Source: RH-AL1 sp965214415
Lineage (GTDB): Bacteria > Pseudomonadota > Alphaproteobacteria > Rhizobiales > Beijerinckiaceae
DNA: 64,000 nt
Reading direction: 5' to 3'
Assembly (NCBI GenBank): GCA_965214415.1
Contig: CBDCBQ010000003.1
Coordinates: 2,666,001 to 2,730,000 of the forward strand
The position numbers were made by a program, and so were the translations under genes. How positions within the stretch are numbered: position 1 is the stretch's first letter; each line of letters opens with the position of its first letter. Below are positions 17,950-26,737 of this stretch, piece by piece. The notes below the pieces were generated by a model. The model did not search any database and was not told the DNA's origin. It saw only the letters and a program-made list of their open reading frames with translations.

Positions 17950-18852
17950 TCAAATGCCAAGCTGCGCCCATGGCGACGCGTTGCTCTTCTCTCGAGATGT
18001 CGCGAACGCCCAGTAAAGCTCGCGAGCCCGCTCGAACAAGGACCCCTTCGCAAGCTCCCGCGCGTCGATCCGCGTGATCGGCACGACTTTCGCGAAATTG
18101 CCAGTGGCGAAAATCTCGTCGGCGCGCTCGAAGTCCGCATAGCGCAGCGTTTGCTGCCGCACGATTATACCGTCTGCCTCGAGCAGCGCGATGACGCGGC
18201 GGCGCGTAATGCCGTCGAGGAATGTGCCGTTCGGCGCGGGCGTGTAGACGATGCCGGACTTCGCCATGAAGAGGTTCGAGTTGGCGAGTTCGGCGACATT
18301 GCCGAGCATGTCGAGCATCACGCAATTGCCGAAGCCGCGCCGATACGCCTCGATCAGCGCGCGCGCGCCGTTGGGATAGAGGCAGCCCGCCTTGGCGTCG
18401 ACGGGCGCGTATTCGATCGACGGACGGCGGAACGGCGATAGGGTCACCGAGAAGCCCGCCGGCTCCGGCATCGGCGCGCGGTAGACGCACAAGCACCATC
18501 GCGTCGAGGCGGGATCGAAGCGCACGCCGCCGCCCGCCGCGCCGTGCTCGGGCCAGTACATGGGTCGGATGTAGAGCTCGGCGCCAGGCTCGAAACGGGC
18601 GATCCCTTCGTGCGCGAGCGCGATCCAGTCGGCGACGCTCACCACCGGGTCGAGCAGGAAGGCCTCGGCGGACATGTTGACGCGCGCGCAGTGCAGGTCG
18701 AGGTCGGGAGAAACGCCGGCGAAGGCGCGGGCGCCATCGAAGACCATCGAGCCAAGCCAGGCCGCATGCGTGCGCGGGCCCATGATCGGCACGTTGCCGG
18801 CTTGCCAACTGCCCTCGAAATAGGTCCAGGTTTCGACGGCGGCGGACGTCAT
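17950..18852 (-). CDS. Branched-chain-type aminotransferase (class IV PLP enzyme)
   Basis: 300 residues of a fold type IV aminotransferase. The start region WTYFEGSWQAGNVPIMGPRTH and AWLGSMVFDGARAF are typical. The PLP-binding Lys sits in DAKAGCLYPNGARALIEA, and the phosphate-binding end is NLFMAKSGIVYTP...DGITRRRVI followed by DEIFATGNFAKVVPITRID. These enzymes exchange amino groups between branched-chain amino acids and 2-oxoglutarate, or act on related amino acids. The gene is divergent from the hydrolase gene with 29 bases between starts. With a ThDP carboligase and acyl-carrier machinery nearby, a role outside housekeeping Val/Ile/Leu synthesis is possible. Confidence 0.85.
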   Translation of the reverse strand: MTSAAVETWTYFEGSWQAGNVPIMGPRTHAAWLGSMVFDGARAFAGVSPDLDLHCARVNMSAEAFLLDPVVSVADWIALAHEGIARFEPGAELYIRPMYWPEHGAAGGGVRFDPASTRWCLCVYRAPMPEPAGFSVTLSPFRRPSIEYAPVDAKAGCLYPNGARALIEAYRRGFGNCVMLDMLGNVAELANSNLFMAKSGIVYTPAPNGTFLDGITRRRVIALLEADGIIVRQQTLRYADFERADEIFATGNFAKVVPITRIDARELAKGSLFERARELYWAFATSREKSNASPWAQLGI

Positions 18853-18881
18853 GATGTGCGCTCCGTCGTGGGGGCAGGAGC

Positions 18882-19835
18882 GTGAGCGAACCGGATCTTT
18901 CGACGATGGACCCGCGGGCTCGGCGGCTTCTCGCCATGGTCGCCCTCGGCGCGCGCGACGGAGGTCCGGTCACAATCGACGAGCGCCGGCGTGCCTTCGC
19001 CCGGCTGATGCAATTCTCCAAGCCGCTTCAATCCACCGTGAACACCGACGATTTGAGCGTCGACGATCTGCGTGTTGGGCAACTCGCGCTGCGCCGCTAC
19101 ATGCCGGATGGGCTCGACGATCCCAGTCCCGCGCTCCTCTATTTCCACGGTGGCGGGCTCGTCGCCGGAAGTTTGGATACGCACGACAATCTCTGTCGAA
19201 CGTTGGCGCGTGGGGCGCGGTGCCGTGTCCTCGCCGTCGACTATCGCCTCGCGCCCGAGCATCCGTTTCCGGCGGCGATCGTCGACGCGCTCGCGGCGAC
19301 CCGCTGGGTCCTCCGCCACGCGGGCGATCTCGGCTTGCGCCCCGACGCCATCGCGATCGGCGGCGACTCCGGCGGGGCGACGCTGGCGACCATCGCCTGC
19401 CAGGTCGTTTGCCGCTCTTCGACGTCGGGCCGGCGTCCTCGGGCGCAGGTCCTGCTCTGCCCCGCCCTCGACTTCGCCGTGCAGAGTGCCTCGCGGCTGC
19501 GCTTCGCCTCCGGCTTCCTCCTCGATGCCGCGACCCTGGCCGCGGATCTCGTCCATTATGCGCCCCAGCGTCCGCTCGAAGACCCACGCCTGTCGCCGCT
19601 GCGGGCGCGTACGCTGGCCGGGCTGCCGACGACGATCATCCACACCGCCGCCTTCGACCCGCTGCTCGACGAGGGCGCTGCCTACGCCCGCCGCCTCGTC
19701 GAAGCCGGTGTCGACGTCCGCTACCGATGTCACGACGCGCTGCTCCACCATTTCTACGCGCTGAACGGCTTCGTCCCCGCCGCCGACATCGCCCTGTCGG
19801 AGATCGCGCGGGATATCGCCGAGACGCTTGCGTGA
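18882..19835 (+). CDS. Alpha/beta hydrolase of the hormone-sensitive lipase family
   Basis: 317 residues. The oxyanion motif YFHGGGLVAGS, nucleophile elbow IGGDSGGATLA, catalytic Asp in AFDPLLDEG and His in LLHHFYALNG form a complete HSL-type triad (Ser, Asp, His). YRLAPEHPFPAA is another family hallmark. It hydrolyses carboxyl esters, usually of short-chain acyl groups, in the cytoplasm; there is no signal peptide. The GTG at 18882 has AGGAG only one base away, so the ATG at 18906 is an alternative start. The stop is one base from the convergent MetA-type gene. Confidence 0.88.
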   Translation: MSEPDLSTMDPRARRLLAMVALGARDGGPVTIDERRRAFARLMQFSKPLQSTVNTDDLSVDDLRVGQLALRRYMPDGLDDPSPALLYFHGGGLVAGSLDTHDNLCRTLARGARCRVLAVDYRLAPEHPFPAAIVDALAATRWVLRHAGDLGLRPDAIAIGGDSGGATLATIACQVVCRSSTSGRRPRAQVLLCPALDFAVQSASRLRFASGFLLDAATLAADLVHYAPQRPLEDPRLSPLRARTLAGLPTTIIHTAAFDPLLDEGAAYARRLVEAGVDVRYRCHDALLHHFYALNGFVPAADIALSEIARDIAETLA

Positions 19836-19836
19836 T

Positions 19837-20802
19837 CTAGGCGGCACGATCGAAGCTCGTCGTGCGCAGGTACCGGAGCCAGTTGCGCATCAAACCGATC
19901 GCGAACGCGCGCCGCCACCGACGCGGCCGCCCGGCGCGACCCGCCAGGGGGAAGGCAGCCGTCGTGCTCGGATCACGGCGGATTGCATCCTCGAAGGCGC
20001 GCAGTCGGTCCGCCATCTCGGCTGGAAAATATCGCTGCGGCAGCACCGGATAAGTCGCGGACGCGCCGCTCTGATAGCGCAGGACGTCGCGCCGATACTC
20101 GCCGAGCAGCGCGCCCTCGTCATATTCGGGGTGGCCTTGCAGGTAGACGAACAGGCTGCGCCATTGCTTGACGAACAGGTCGGGCCCAACCTCGTCCGAG
20201 CGCGTCAGGATATCGTAGCCACTCGCCGTCAGCGCGTCCTCGTCGAGCCCGTTGTGGCGGGAATGCGCGACGACGAGCGGCGCGCGCAGGCCGACGAGCA
20301 GGGGATGGCTTCGGACGCGCTCCACCGGGAAGACGCCGGTTTGCTTTTCCGGCAAACGCTGCCGAGCGATGCCGTCGAGATGCAGCACGGCCGCATGCGC
20401 CGCCAGGCACGACCAGATGGTCGACCGCGTGTGGTGCTCGGCCCAATCGACAACCTCCGTCAGCTCGCGCCAGATCGGCTCCTGCGGCAGGCGCGTCGCG
20501 CGCGGCTCGCAGCCGGTGACGATGAGACCGTCGACACGCGACTGCATCAGGTCGGCGAAATCGCTGTAATGCGCGTCGAGCCGGCCGCGGGCGCGCGGGC
20601 CTCGGGCGATGCCGGGCAGCGAGAAGAAGCGCAGCCGCACCGGGTCGGGCCCCGCCGCCGCCGAGAGGATGTCGACGAATTGCCGCTCGCCGCCCTCGAG
20701 GCCGGAATCGCCGAGGTTGTTGAGCAGGACGATCTCGACCGTCGCCGTGCTTTTCGACGTCGCGCGGCTGGGCGAGCGGGGCGTGTCGAGGAGCAGCGGC
20801 AT
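19837..20802 (-). CDS. metA: Homoserine O-acyltransferase, MetA-type
   Basis: 321 residues of the glutamine-amidotransferase-like MetA family. The nucleophilic Cys is in STIWSCLAAHAAVLHLDG, and the catalytic His and partner Glu are in YLQGHPEYDEG. VDGLIVTGCEPR and LGDSGLEGGERQF are other family blocks. The enzyme acylates homoserine with succinyl- or acetyl-CoA, the first committed step to methionine; the acyl donor cannot be fixed from sequence here. The start lies nine bases after the stop of the MetY-type gene, so the two are co-transcribed and would feed each other directly. Confidence 0.88.
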   Translation of the reverse strand: MPLLLDTPRSPSRATSKSTATVEIVLLNNLGDSGLEGGERQFVDILSAAAGPDPVRLRFFSLPGIARGPRARGRLDAHYSDFADLMQSRVDGLIVTGCEPRATRLPQEPIWRELTEVVDWAEHHTRSTIWSCLAAHAAVLHLDGIARQRLPEKQTGVFPVERVRSHPLLVGLRAPLVVAHSRHNGLDEDALTASGYDILTRSDEVGPDLFVKQWRSLFVYLQGHPEYDEGALLGEYRRDVLRYQSGASATYPVLPQRYFPAEMADRLRAFEDAIRRDPSTTAAFPLAGRAGRPRRWRRAFAIGLMRNWLRYLRTTSFDRAA

Positions 20803-20811
20803 CGTTGCGCC

Positions 20812-22122
20812 TCAAACCGTCGCGACGCGCGCGCGCGGGCGCAACGCCTGCGCGGCGGCGGCGAGCGCCTGGTCGAGGTCGGCCAGGATGTCGTCGACGT
20901 GCTCGATGCCGATCGAGACGCGGATCAGGTCCGGCGTGACGCCGGCATGCGCCTGCTCCTCGGGCGTCATCTGCCGGTGCGTGGTCGAGGCCGGATGGCA
21001 GGCCAGCGTCTTGGTGTCGCCGATGTTGACGAGCCGCTTCACCAGCTTCAGCGCGTCGTAAAACGCCTTGCCGCCCTCGAGCCCGCCGACGACGCCGAAG
21101 GTGAACAGCGACGAGGCGTTGCCGCCCATGTAGCGGCGCGCCAGCGCGAACGATGGATTGTCCTCGAAGCCGGCGTAATTGACCCAGGCGACGCGCGGGT
21201 CGGCGCGCAGCACGTCGGCGACCTTGCGGGCATTGTCGACATGACGCTCCATCCGCAGTGCCACCGTCTCGATCCCCTGCAGGATCAAGAACGCATTGAA
21301 TGGCGACAGCACCGCGCCGGTCGCGCGCTGATACACGCTGCGGCAGCGCGCGATATAGGCTTTGTCGCCGTAGCGGTCGGTGTAGACCATGCCGTGGTAG
21401 GACGCGTCGGGCTCGCAGAACATCGGAAACTTGGCCGCCTGCGCGCGCCAGTCGAACCGGCCGGAGTCGACAACGATGCCGCCGAGCGTGGTGCCGTGAC
21501 CGCCCATGAACTTGGTGAGCGATTCGACGACGATGTCGGCGCCGTGATCGATCGGCCGCAGCAGGATCGGGGTCGCCACCGTGTTGTCGACGACGAGCGG
21601 CACGCCGTGCCGGTGCGCGCAATCCGCCAGCGCCGCGAGATCGGCGATGTTGCCGGCCGGATTGCCGATGCTCTCGCAGAACACCGCCTTGGTGTCGCCG
21701 TCGATCAGACGCTCGATATCGGCGACATTGTCGCTGGCGGCGAAGCGCGTCGCGATGCCCTGGCGCGGCAGGACGTGAGCGAACAGCGTGTGCGTCGTGC
21801 CGTAGAGCTGCGGCACGGACACGATGTTGCCGCCGCGGTCGGCGAGATTGCAGATCGCGTAGTTGAGCGCGGACTGCCCGGTCGACGAGGCGAGCGCGGC
21901 GACGCCGCCATGCATCGCCGCGACGCGACGCTCCAGCACCTCGACGGTCGGGTTGGCAATTCTGCTGTAGCGGTAGCCCGGCACCTCGAGATTGAAGAGA
22001 GCGGCGCCATGGTCTGCCGAGTCGAACTCGTAGGCGACGGTCTGGTAGATCGGCACGGCGCAGGCGTGCGTCGTCGGATCACCGTCATAACCACCGTGCA
22101 CCGCGAGGGTCTCGCTCCGCAT
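20812..22122 (-). CDS. metY: O-acyl-homoserine sulfhydrylase (MetY/MetZ-type PLP enzyme)
   Basis: 436 residues of the Cys/Met-metabolism PLP family. The N-terminus is MRSETLAVHGGYDGDPTTHA followed by VPIYQTVAYEFDS, typical of O-acetylhomoserine sulfhydrylases. The PLP Lys is in ESLTKFMGGHGTTLGG. FTFGVVGG and the substrate-contacting SLFTFG region are present. It converts O-acyl-homoserine and sulfide to homocysteine, matching the MetA enzyme encoded nine bases downstream. I chose the ATG at 22122, where the conserved N-terminus starts; the frame extends upstream without similarity. Confidence 0.92.
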   Translation of the reverse strand: MRSETLAVHGGYDGDPTTHACAVPIYQTVAYEFDSADHGAALFNLEVPGYRYSRIANPTVEVLERRVAAMHGGVAALASSTGQSALNYAICNLADRGGNIVSVPQLYGTTHTLFAHVLPRQGIATRFAASDNVADIERLIDGDTKAVFCESIGNPAGNIADLAALADCAHRHGVPLVVDNTVATPILLRPIDHGADIVVESLTKFMGGHGTTLGGIVVDSGRFDWRAQAAKFPMFCEPDASYHGMVYTDRYGDKAYIARCRSVYQRATGAVLSPFNAFLILQGIETVALRMERHVDNARKVADVLRADPRVAWVNYAGFEDNPSFALARRYMGGNASSLFTFGVVGGLEGGKAFYDALKLVKRLVNIGDTKTLACHPASTTHRQMTPEEQAHAGVTPDLIRVSIGIEHVDDILADLDQALAAAAQALRPRARVATV

Positions 22123-22233
22123 ACTCGAACTCCGCACTCCGGGCTGCCGGCGCCACAGATGTATTATCCTGGAACAAAGTCGGAAGCACCTCGGGAGAAG
22201 GAGCAGCCGGCGTGCCAATGATCGCGGCGCGTT

Positions 22234-22965
22234 TCAGGCCGTATTGCCCGCGTCGATCGTCATCACGGTGCCGGTGATGCTGCGGGCGTTCTCGCTCATC
22301 AGGAACACGGCGGCATGCGCGACGTCGTCGGCGCTCGCCAGACGGCCCAGGGCGGAGCGCCTCGCGATCTTGTCACGCTGCGCGGCCTCGAGGCCCGCCG
22401 TCATCTCGGTCTCGACGAAGCCCGGCGCGATCGCGTTCACGGTGATCCCGAGCGAGCCGACCTCGCGCGCGAGCGACCGGGTGAAGCCGATCATCGATGC
22501 CTTCGTCGCGGCATAGACGGAAAGCCCGCTGTAGCCGGTCGAGGCGATGATCGACGACATGTTGACGATGCGCCCGGTGCCGGCCGACATCATCGAGCGC
22601 ACCGCGTGCTTGGCGACGACCATCGGCGCCAGCGTGTTGAGGTGGACGAGGCGCTCGATCGCCGCCATCGGCATCGTCGCCAGCACGCCCTCGGTGCCGA
22701 TGCCGGCGTTGTTGACCAGCCCGTAGAGCGCGCCGTGGGTCTGGCGCAGATCGCGGATCAGGTCGGCGACGCCGTCGAGGCGCTCGAGGTCGAACGCGGC
22801 GAAATGGAGCTCGTCGCTCGCACGCATCGCCGCCGCGAGGGGCTCGCTCTCCCGCCGGGCGATGGCGACGACGCGGTATCCCGCCTCGACGAGCGCGACG
22901 GCGATGGCGAGGCCGAGCCCGCGGCTGGCGCCCGTGACGAGAATGGTGCGGCGCGCCGAAGTCAT
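22234..22965 (-). CDS. Short-chain dehydrogenase/reductase (FabG-like)
   Basis: 243 residues of a classical SDR. The cofactor motif is TGASRGLGLAIA, followed by NNAGIG, the catalytic Ser in NMSSIIAS and YAATK (Tyr and Lys); the C-terminus is SITGTVMTIDAGNTA. An Arg after the glycine-rich motif (ARRESE) suggests NADPH preference. The start overlaps the stop of the AMP-ligase gene by four bases (ATGA-type overlap), so the two are translationally coupled. Next to a carrier protein and ligase, reduction of a 3-oxoacyl or related thioester is a reasonable guess; the substrate is unproven. Confidence 0.9.
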   Translation of the reverse strand: MTSARRTILVTGASRGLGLAIAVALVEAGYRVVAIARRESEPLAAAMRASDELHFAAFDLERLDGVADLIRDLRQTHGALYGLVNNAGIGTEGVLATMPMAAIERLVHLNTLAPMVVAKHAVRSMMSAGTGRIVNMSSIIASTGYSGLSVYAATKASMIGFTRSLAREVGSLGITVNAIAPGFVETEMTAGLEAAQRDKIARRSALGRLASADDVAHAAVFLMSENARSITGTVMTIDAGNTA

Positions 22966-24329
22966 CCTAAGCCTTGCGCGCGCAAAAGCTTGCCGCTGGC
23001 GGTGAGGGCGAGCGACGGGACGAAGCGCAGGATCGCCGGCACTTTGTGCCGCTCGAGCTTCTCGCGGCAGGCGTCGAGGATGGCGTCGCGCGTCGCGGTG
23101 TCCCCGAGCGCGTCCTCGCGCAGCACCACGTCGGCGGCGACGATCGCGCCTGTCAGCGGGCTTTTACGCGCGTGGACCAGCGACATGCGGACGCCAGCGT
23201 GACTGTTGATGGCCGCCTCGACCTCTTCGGGGTTCACCTTGAGGCCGCCGACGTTGATGATGCCGCCGCGCCGGCCGACGAACACGTAGCGGTCGCCGCG
23301 CCGCTGGACCAGGTCGCCGGTGTCGACGAAGCCGTCCGCGTCCGCGAGCGGCGGGGCCGCGGCGCCGAGGTAGAACGAGGCCGCTCGCGCCGAGCGGAGG
23401 CGGAGCGTGTCGTCGACGACCTTCATCGCCACATCCCCCGCCGCGCCATCGACCAGCGCGGCCGGGAAGCCCTCGCGGCCGTCGGCCACGGCGAAGCCGA
23501 CTCCGGCCTCGGTCGACGCGTAGGCGTGCTCGATCGTCGCCTCGGGAAACGCCACGCGCAGGCCATCAAGTACGAGCTGGTCGGCGATCTCGCCCGACAG
23601 GCGCACGTAGCTCGGCGAAAAGCCCCCGCGATCCTGGCTCATCAACACGCGGCGCCAATGCGACGGCGTGCCGGAGATGGCGCTCACGCCGGCATCCCCG
23701 AGCCGGTGCAGCAGCGCGCCGAGCGGTTCGGCCGCGTCGGTGAGGACGAGGTCCGTCTCGCCGAGCAGCGCCCGCAGAAAGATCTGCAGGCCACCATAGC
23801 GGCGGATGTCGTAGAAGGTCGCCCACACCGTCGGCCGGTGGCCGGGCGGCGCGCCCTTGATGGCGCCGGTCAGCGCGGCGAGCGTGTGCGCCGCCATCTT
23901 CGGCCGGCCGAGCGTCCCCGAGGTGAGCAGCACCCATTCCGTGTCGTGGCCGCGCGCGAGCGGCGCCGCCTCGGCGATTTCCGGCGCGATCGGGACGATC
24001 GGCAGGTCGAGCCCGGCGAAACGGTCCGGACGGTCACAGACGATCGCCTCGATCGCCGCGTCCTCGATGATCGCAGCAAGATGGTCGGGATTGAGGTCGG
24101 GCGGCGCGATCGTCAGGCGGCGGGCGATGCCGTCGAGTTCGACCAGACCCACGGCGCTTGGCAGCTGCGTGTCCGTCGCGACCAGCACCGATCGACCGGC
24201 AAGCCCGGACGCGGCGCCGCCGAGACAAGTACCACGCGCCAAAGCCGCCAGATCGAGCGTGGCGTCACGATCGACAAGACGGGTTTTCGCCAGGTTCGCA
24301 AGACGCAAGTCCAAACGAAGCGAATCCAT
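22962..24329 (-). CDS. AMP-forming acyl/aryl ligase (ANL superfamily)
   Basis: 455 residues. The phosphate-binding loop is VLLTSGTLGRPKMAAHT; the A5-like motif is ASTEAGVGF; DTGDLVQRRGDRYVFVGRRG with INVGGLKVNPEEVEA marks the hinge; and TASGKLL near the end carries the catalytic Lys. It activates a carboxylic acid as an adenylate and transfers it to CoA or a carrier-protein thiol. At 455 residues it is shorter than most acyl-CoA synthetases (about 500-550), mainly through a shorter N-terminal domain. The carrier-protein gene ends 10 bases upstream, making that protein the most likely acceptor. Substrate unknown. Confidence 0.85.
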   Translation of the reverse strand: MDSLRLDLRLANLAKTRLVDRDATLDLAALARGTCLGGAASGLAGRSVLVATDTQLPSAVGLVELDGIARRLTIAPPDLNPDHLAAIIEDAAIEAIVCDRPDRFAGLDLPIVPIAPEIAEAAPLARGHDTEWVLLTSGTLGRPKMAAHTLAALTGAIKGAPPGHRPTVWATFYDIRRYGGLQIFLRALLGETDLVLTDAAEPLGALLHRLGDAGVSAISGTPSHWRRVLMSQDRGGFSPSYVRLSGEIADQLVLDGLRVAFPEATIEHAYASTEAGVGFAVADGREGFPAALVDGAAGDVAMKVVDDTLRLRSARAASFYLGAAAPPLADADGFVDTGDLVQRRGDRYVFVGRRGGIINVGGLKVNPEEVEAAINSHAGVRMSLVHARKSPLTGAIVAADVVLREDALGDTATRDAILDACREKLERHKVPAILRFVPSLALTASGKLLRAQGLG

Positions 24330-24339
24330 TGCCGGCGGA

Positions 24340-24585
24340 TCAGACTAGGGCGTGCTCGTAAAACTCGACGAGGTCGCCGACCGTCACCGGCAGCGCGATC
24401 TCGTCCGACGCGCTGAACGGATCGACGCGCAGCGTCTCCTCGAGCCGCGCGACGAGGATCGCGAAGCACAGCGAGTCGAGTCCGCAGCTGAGCAGCGGCG
24501 CGTCATCGTCGAGCGCGGCGATCGTCTTCTTCTGCTCGCGGGCGACCCGCTGCATCTCGTCGAGGATGGTCGTGCGAACGTCCAT
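24340..24585 (-). CDS. Free-standing acyl/peptidyl carrier protein
   Basis: 81 residues, acidic, four-helix carrier-protein pattern. The phosphopantetheine attachment Ser is in SCGLDSLCFAILVARLEE (DSL motif), and the protein ends VGDLVEFYEHALV, the usual last helix. I chose the ATG at 24585 with GGGAG eight bases upstream. It is the first gene of a tight operon with the AMP ligase and SDR, so it probably receives the acyl group those enzymes handle. It is also the only carrier-protein candidate in the window for the amino acid:carrier ligase at 13712. The distance (10 kb, opposite strand) makes that an inference only. Confidence 0.88.
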   Translation of the reverse strand: MDVRTTILDEMQRVAREQKKTIAALDDDAPLLSCGLDSLCFAILVARLEETLRVDPFSASDEIALPVTVGDLVEFYEHALV

Positions 24586-24856
24586 GGCAAAAACTCCCAA
24601 GTATCGTTTCGTAATAGAGAAGGGCCGTGGGGGACGCCAATCAAAGGTTGCTTTAGCGTGAATCGTGGCGGTTAAGCCTCTTTCCAGTGCTCACGCGGCG
24701 AAGTGCAGGGCGCGGTGAAATCGTCTATGATGCAGCTCACCGAAGAGCCCGCCACGCCGGCCGCGCGTTCGGCCAAATGGAGAGCGCCTTGAGTACGTCG
24801 CCGCTGGCGGGACAGCCACGCGATGGCGTCTCCATCGAAGGTGCGCACGCCGGCTC

Positions 24857-26305
24857 ATGCTGATCCGCCAGACGTTGCTTTACATGCCGGCGCAGATCAT
24901 CGGGCCGCTCGCGCAATTCGCCGCGATCCTGGTGTTCACGCACTGGATGGCGCCGGAGCCCTACGGCGTGCTCACCTACATCATGGCGAGTCAGGACTTC
25001 GTGTTCCTGCTCTGCCTGTCCTGGTGGTCGCAGTACACGATCCGCTATTTCACGAGCCACGCGGCGGGCGGTGACGACCGCTACCGCTCGTCCGAATTCA
25101 CCATCCTACTCGCGACCATCGTCCCGCAGATCGGCTCGGCGCTGCTCGCGCTTCTCTTGATCTCGGTCGAGCTGACGCCCGCGCTGATGGCGGCGACGGT
25201 GCTCTACACCGTAACACGTTGCCTCAGCCTCCACGTCGGCGAGCGCTCGCGCGCGCAAAACCACGTGCTCGACTACACGTTCGCGACCTCCGCCGGCCCG
25301 CTGCTCGGCTTCGCGTTCGCCTTCGTCGCCGTCGCGCTGGTGGCCGCGACGCCGGTCGTCGCGCTGATCGGCTATGGCATCGCCCAGACGGCGGTGCTCG
25401 TCTGGCTGATGATCCGCCAGGACATGCGCCTGGTCCTCCGGCGGCCGGATCGCGCCCTGCTCCGGCAGGCGCTCGGCTTCGGCCTCCCGCTGATCGCGGC
25501 GGGCGTGGCGGCCTGGATCGGCCTCAACGCCATCCGCGTCCTCGCCGACCACCGGCTCGGCCCGTCCGAGATGGGGCTCATCGCCGTTGGCTGGAGCCTC
25601 GGGCATCGCATCACCACCACCGCCGCGATGTTCGTGACGATCGCCGCCTTCCCGCACGCGGTCGAGCAGTTCCGGCTCGGCTCGCGCGTCGAGGCCTATC
25701 GCCAGATCACCACGAACGGGCTGCTCATGTTCGGCATCGCCCTGCCCTCGGCCGTCGGCCTCTATCTGCTGCAGGACGCGCTGGTCGCGATCCTGGTCGC
25801 GGCGCCGTTCAGGGCGATGACCGTCGCCGTGCTGCCGGCCGCGCTCGCCGCCGGGCTGTTTCGCAACATCCGCACGCACGTGGCCGACCAGGTGTTCGTC
25901 CTGATCGAGCGGACCTTGATGGTCTGCCTGATGACCGTGGTCGAGGCCGGAGCGGTCGTCGTCGGCTGCTGGATCGGCCTCGTCGCGGCCGGGCCGGTCG
26001 GCGCGGCCTACGGCTCTGCCGCGGGCTACGCCGTGACGATGGTCGGCAGCTTCGTCGTCGCGCGCGTCCGCGCCGGGCTGCGCCTGCCGCTGCCCGACGC
26101 CGCGCTCATCGTCGCCGCGACGGCGATCATGGCGGCGGTCGTCCGCCTGCTGCCGCACCGGGATGCCTTGGGCGGCGGGGCGATCGAGCGGATCGCCCTC
26201 GTCGTCCTGGTGGGAGCCGCCACCTACGCCTTGGCGGTTCTCGTCTTTTTCCCCGCGGTGACACGGGGCGTCTGGACGACGTGGCGTCGTCTCGCGTTTA
26301 GATGA
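24857..26305 (+). CDS. Polysaccharide/lipid-linked oligosaccharide flippase (Wzx/MVF-like)
   Basis: 482 residues with about 12-14 hydrophobic helices spread along the whole length. It starts MLIRQTLLYMPAQIIGPLAQ, the usual opening of Wzx-type exporters, and has few conserved polar motifs, as normal for the family. It would flip an undecaprenyl-linked glycan or similar lipid across the inner membrane. It is divergent from the carrier protein-ligase-SDR operon, with about 270 bases between starts. No polymerase or glycosyltransferase is adjacent, although four glycosyltransferases lie 6 kb downstream. Confidence 0.82.
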   Translation: MLIRQTLLYMPAQIIGPLAQFAAILVFTHWMAPEPYGVLTYIMASQDFVFLLCLSWWSQYTIRYFTSHAAGGDDRYRSSEFTILLATIVPQIGSALLALLLISVELTPALMAATVLYTVTRCLSLHVGERSRAQNHVLDYTFATSAGPLLGFAFAFVAVALVAATPVVALIGYGIAQTAVLVWLMIRQDMRLVLRRPDRALLRQALGFGLPLIAAGVAAWIGLNAIRVLADHRLGPSEMGLIAVGWSLGHRITTTAAMFVTIAAFPHAVEQFRLGSRVEAYRQITTNGLLMFGIALPSAVGLYLLQDALVAILVAAPFRAMTVAVLPAALAAGLFRNIRTHVADQVFVLIERTLMVCLMTVVEAGAVVVGCWIGLVAAGPVGAAYGSAAGYAVTMVGSFVVARVRAGLRLPLPDAALIVAATAIMAAVVRLLPHRDALGGGAIERIALVVLVGAATYALAVLVFFPAVTRGVWTTWRRLAFR

Positions 26306-26493
26306 GCGTGCGGCTCACGAGAGTTTGTATGCACTCCACCTGCCGGAGCAGCCATCGGACTGCCGATAGGAGCCTGCGGTATGGCGCCGCTCGACGAGAC
26401 GGTGCCGACGAGGCCCTGGCCGGAGATGCTGTAACCGAGGATCACCACCTGATTGACGCCGGATGCGGAGCAGAACCCGTCGGAGCTGACGTT

Positions 26494-26673
26494 TCACGCG
26501 CCGTCGAACGCGCCGTCGCCCGCGTCGTCCCGCCGTGCCCGAGCGACGCGGGCCACATCGTGAAAGTCGTGCCGGGCGCCAACGGCCTGACCATTCGTCC
26601 CGTAGGCGGCCTGGACGCCTATCGGTGCCAGCAGGCCCAGGAATAGACCGACCGCGATCGCCGCTCTGAACAT
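26494..26673 (-). CDS. Small exported peptide, possibly frameshifted
   Basis: A 59-residue frame with a good signal peptide (MFRAAIAVGLFLGLLAPIGV, cleavage after QAA) that soon turns charged and ends at TGA. Downstream of that stop another frame continues with SDGFCSASGVNQVVILGYSI, which looks like a natural secreted sequence. The original gene was probably longer and disrupted by an indel in about 26500-26600. I do not recognise the family. It lies between the flippase and uvrC. Confidence 0.4.
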   Translation of the reverse strand: MFRAAIAVGLFLGLLAPIGVQAAYGTNGQAVGARHDFHDVARVARARRDDAGDGAFDGA

Positions 26674-26737
26674 CTGAAATCACTTTCGCCGACGCCGAAA
26701 TCGAAGAGCGGATCGGACATCACCGAAGCCATCGCGA

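Noticed and set aside
19828..22221. A 797-codon open frame opposite the metA and metY genes
   Set aside because: It is antisense to two well-supported genes, is Arg/Asp/His-rich as GC-rich shadow frames are, and has no recognisable domain or ribosome-binding site.
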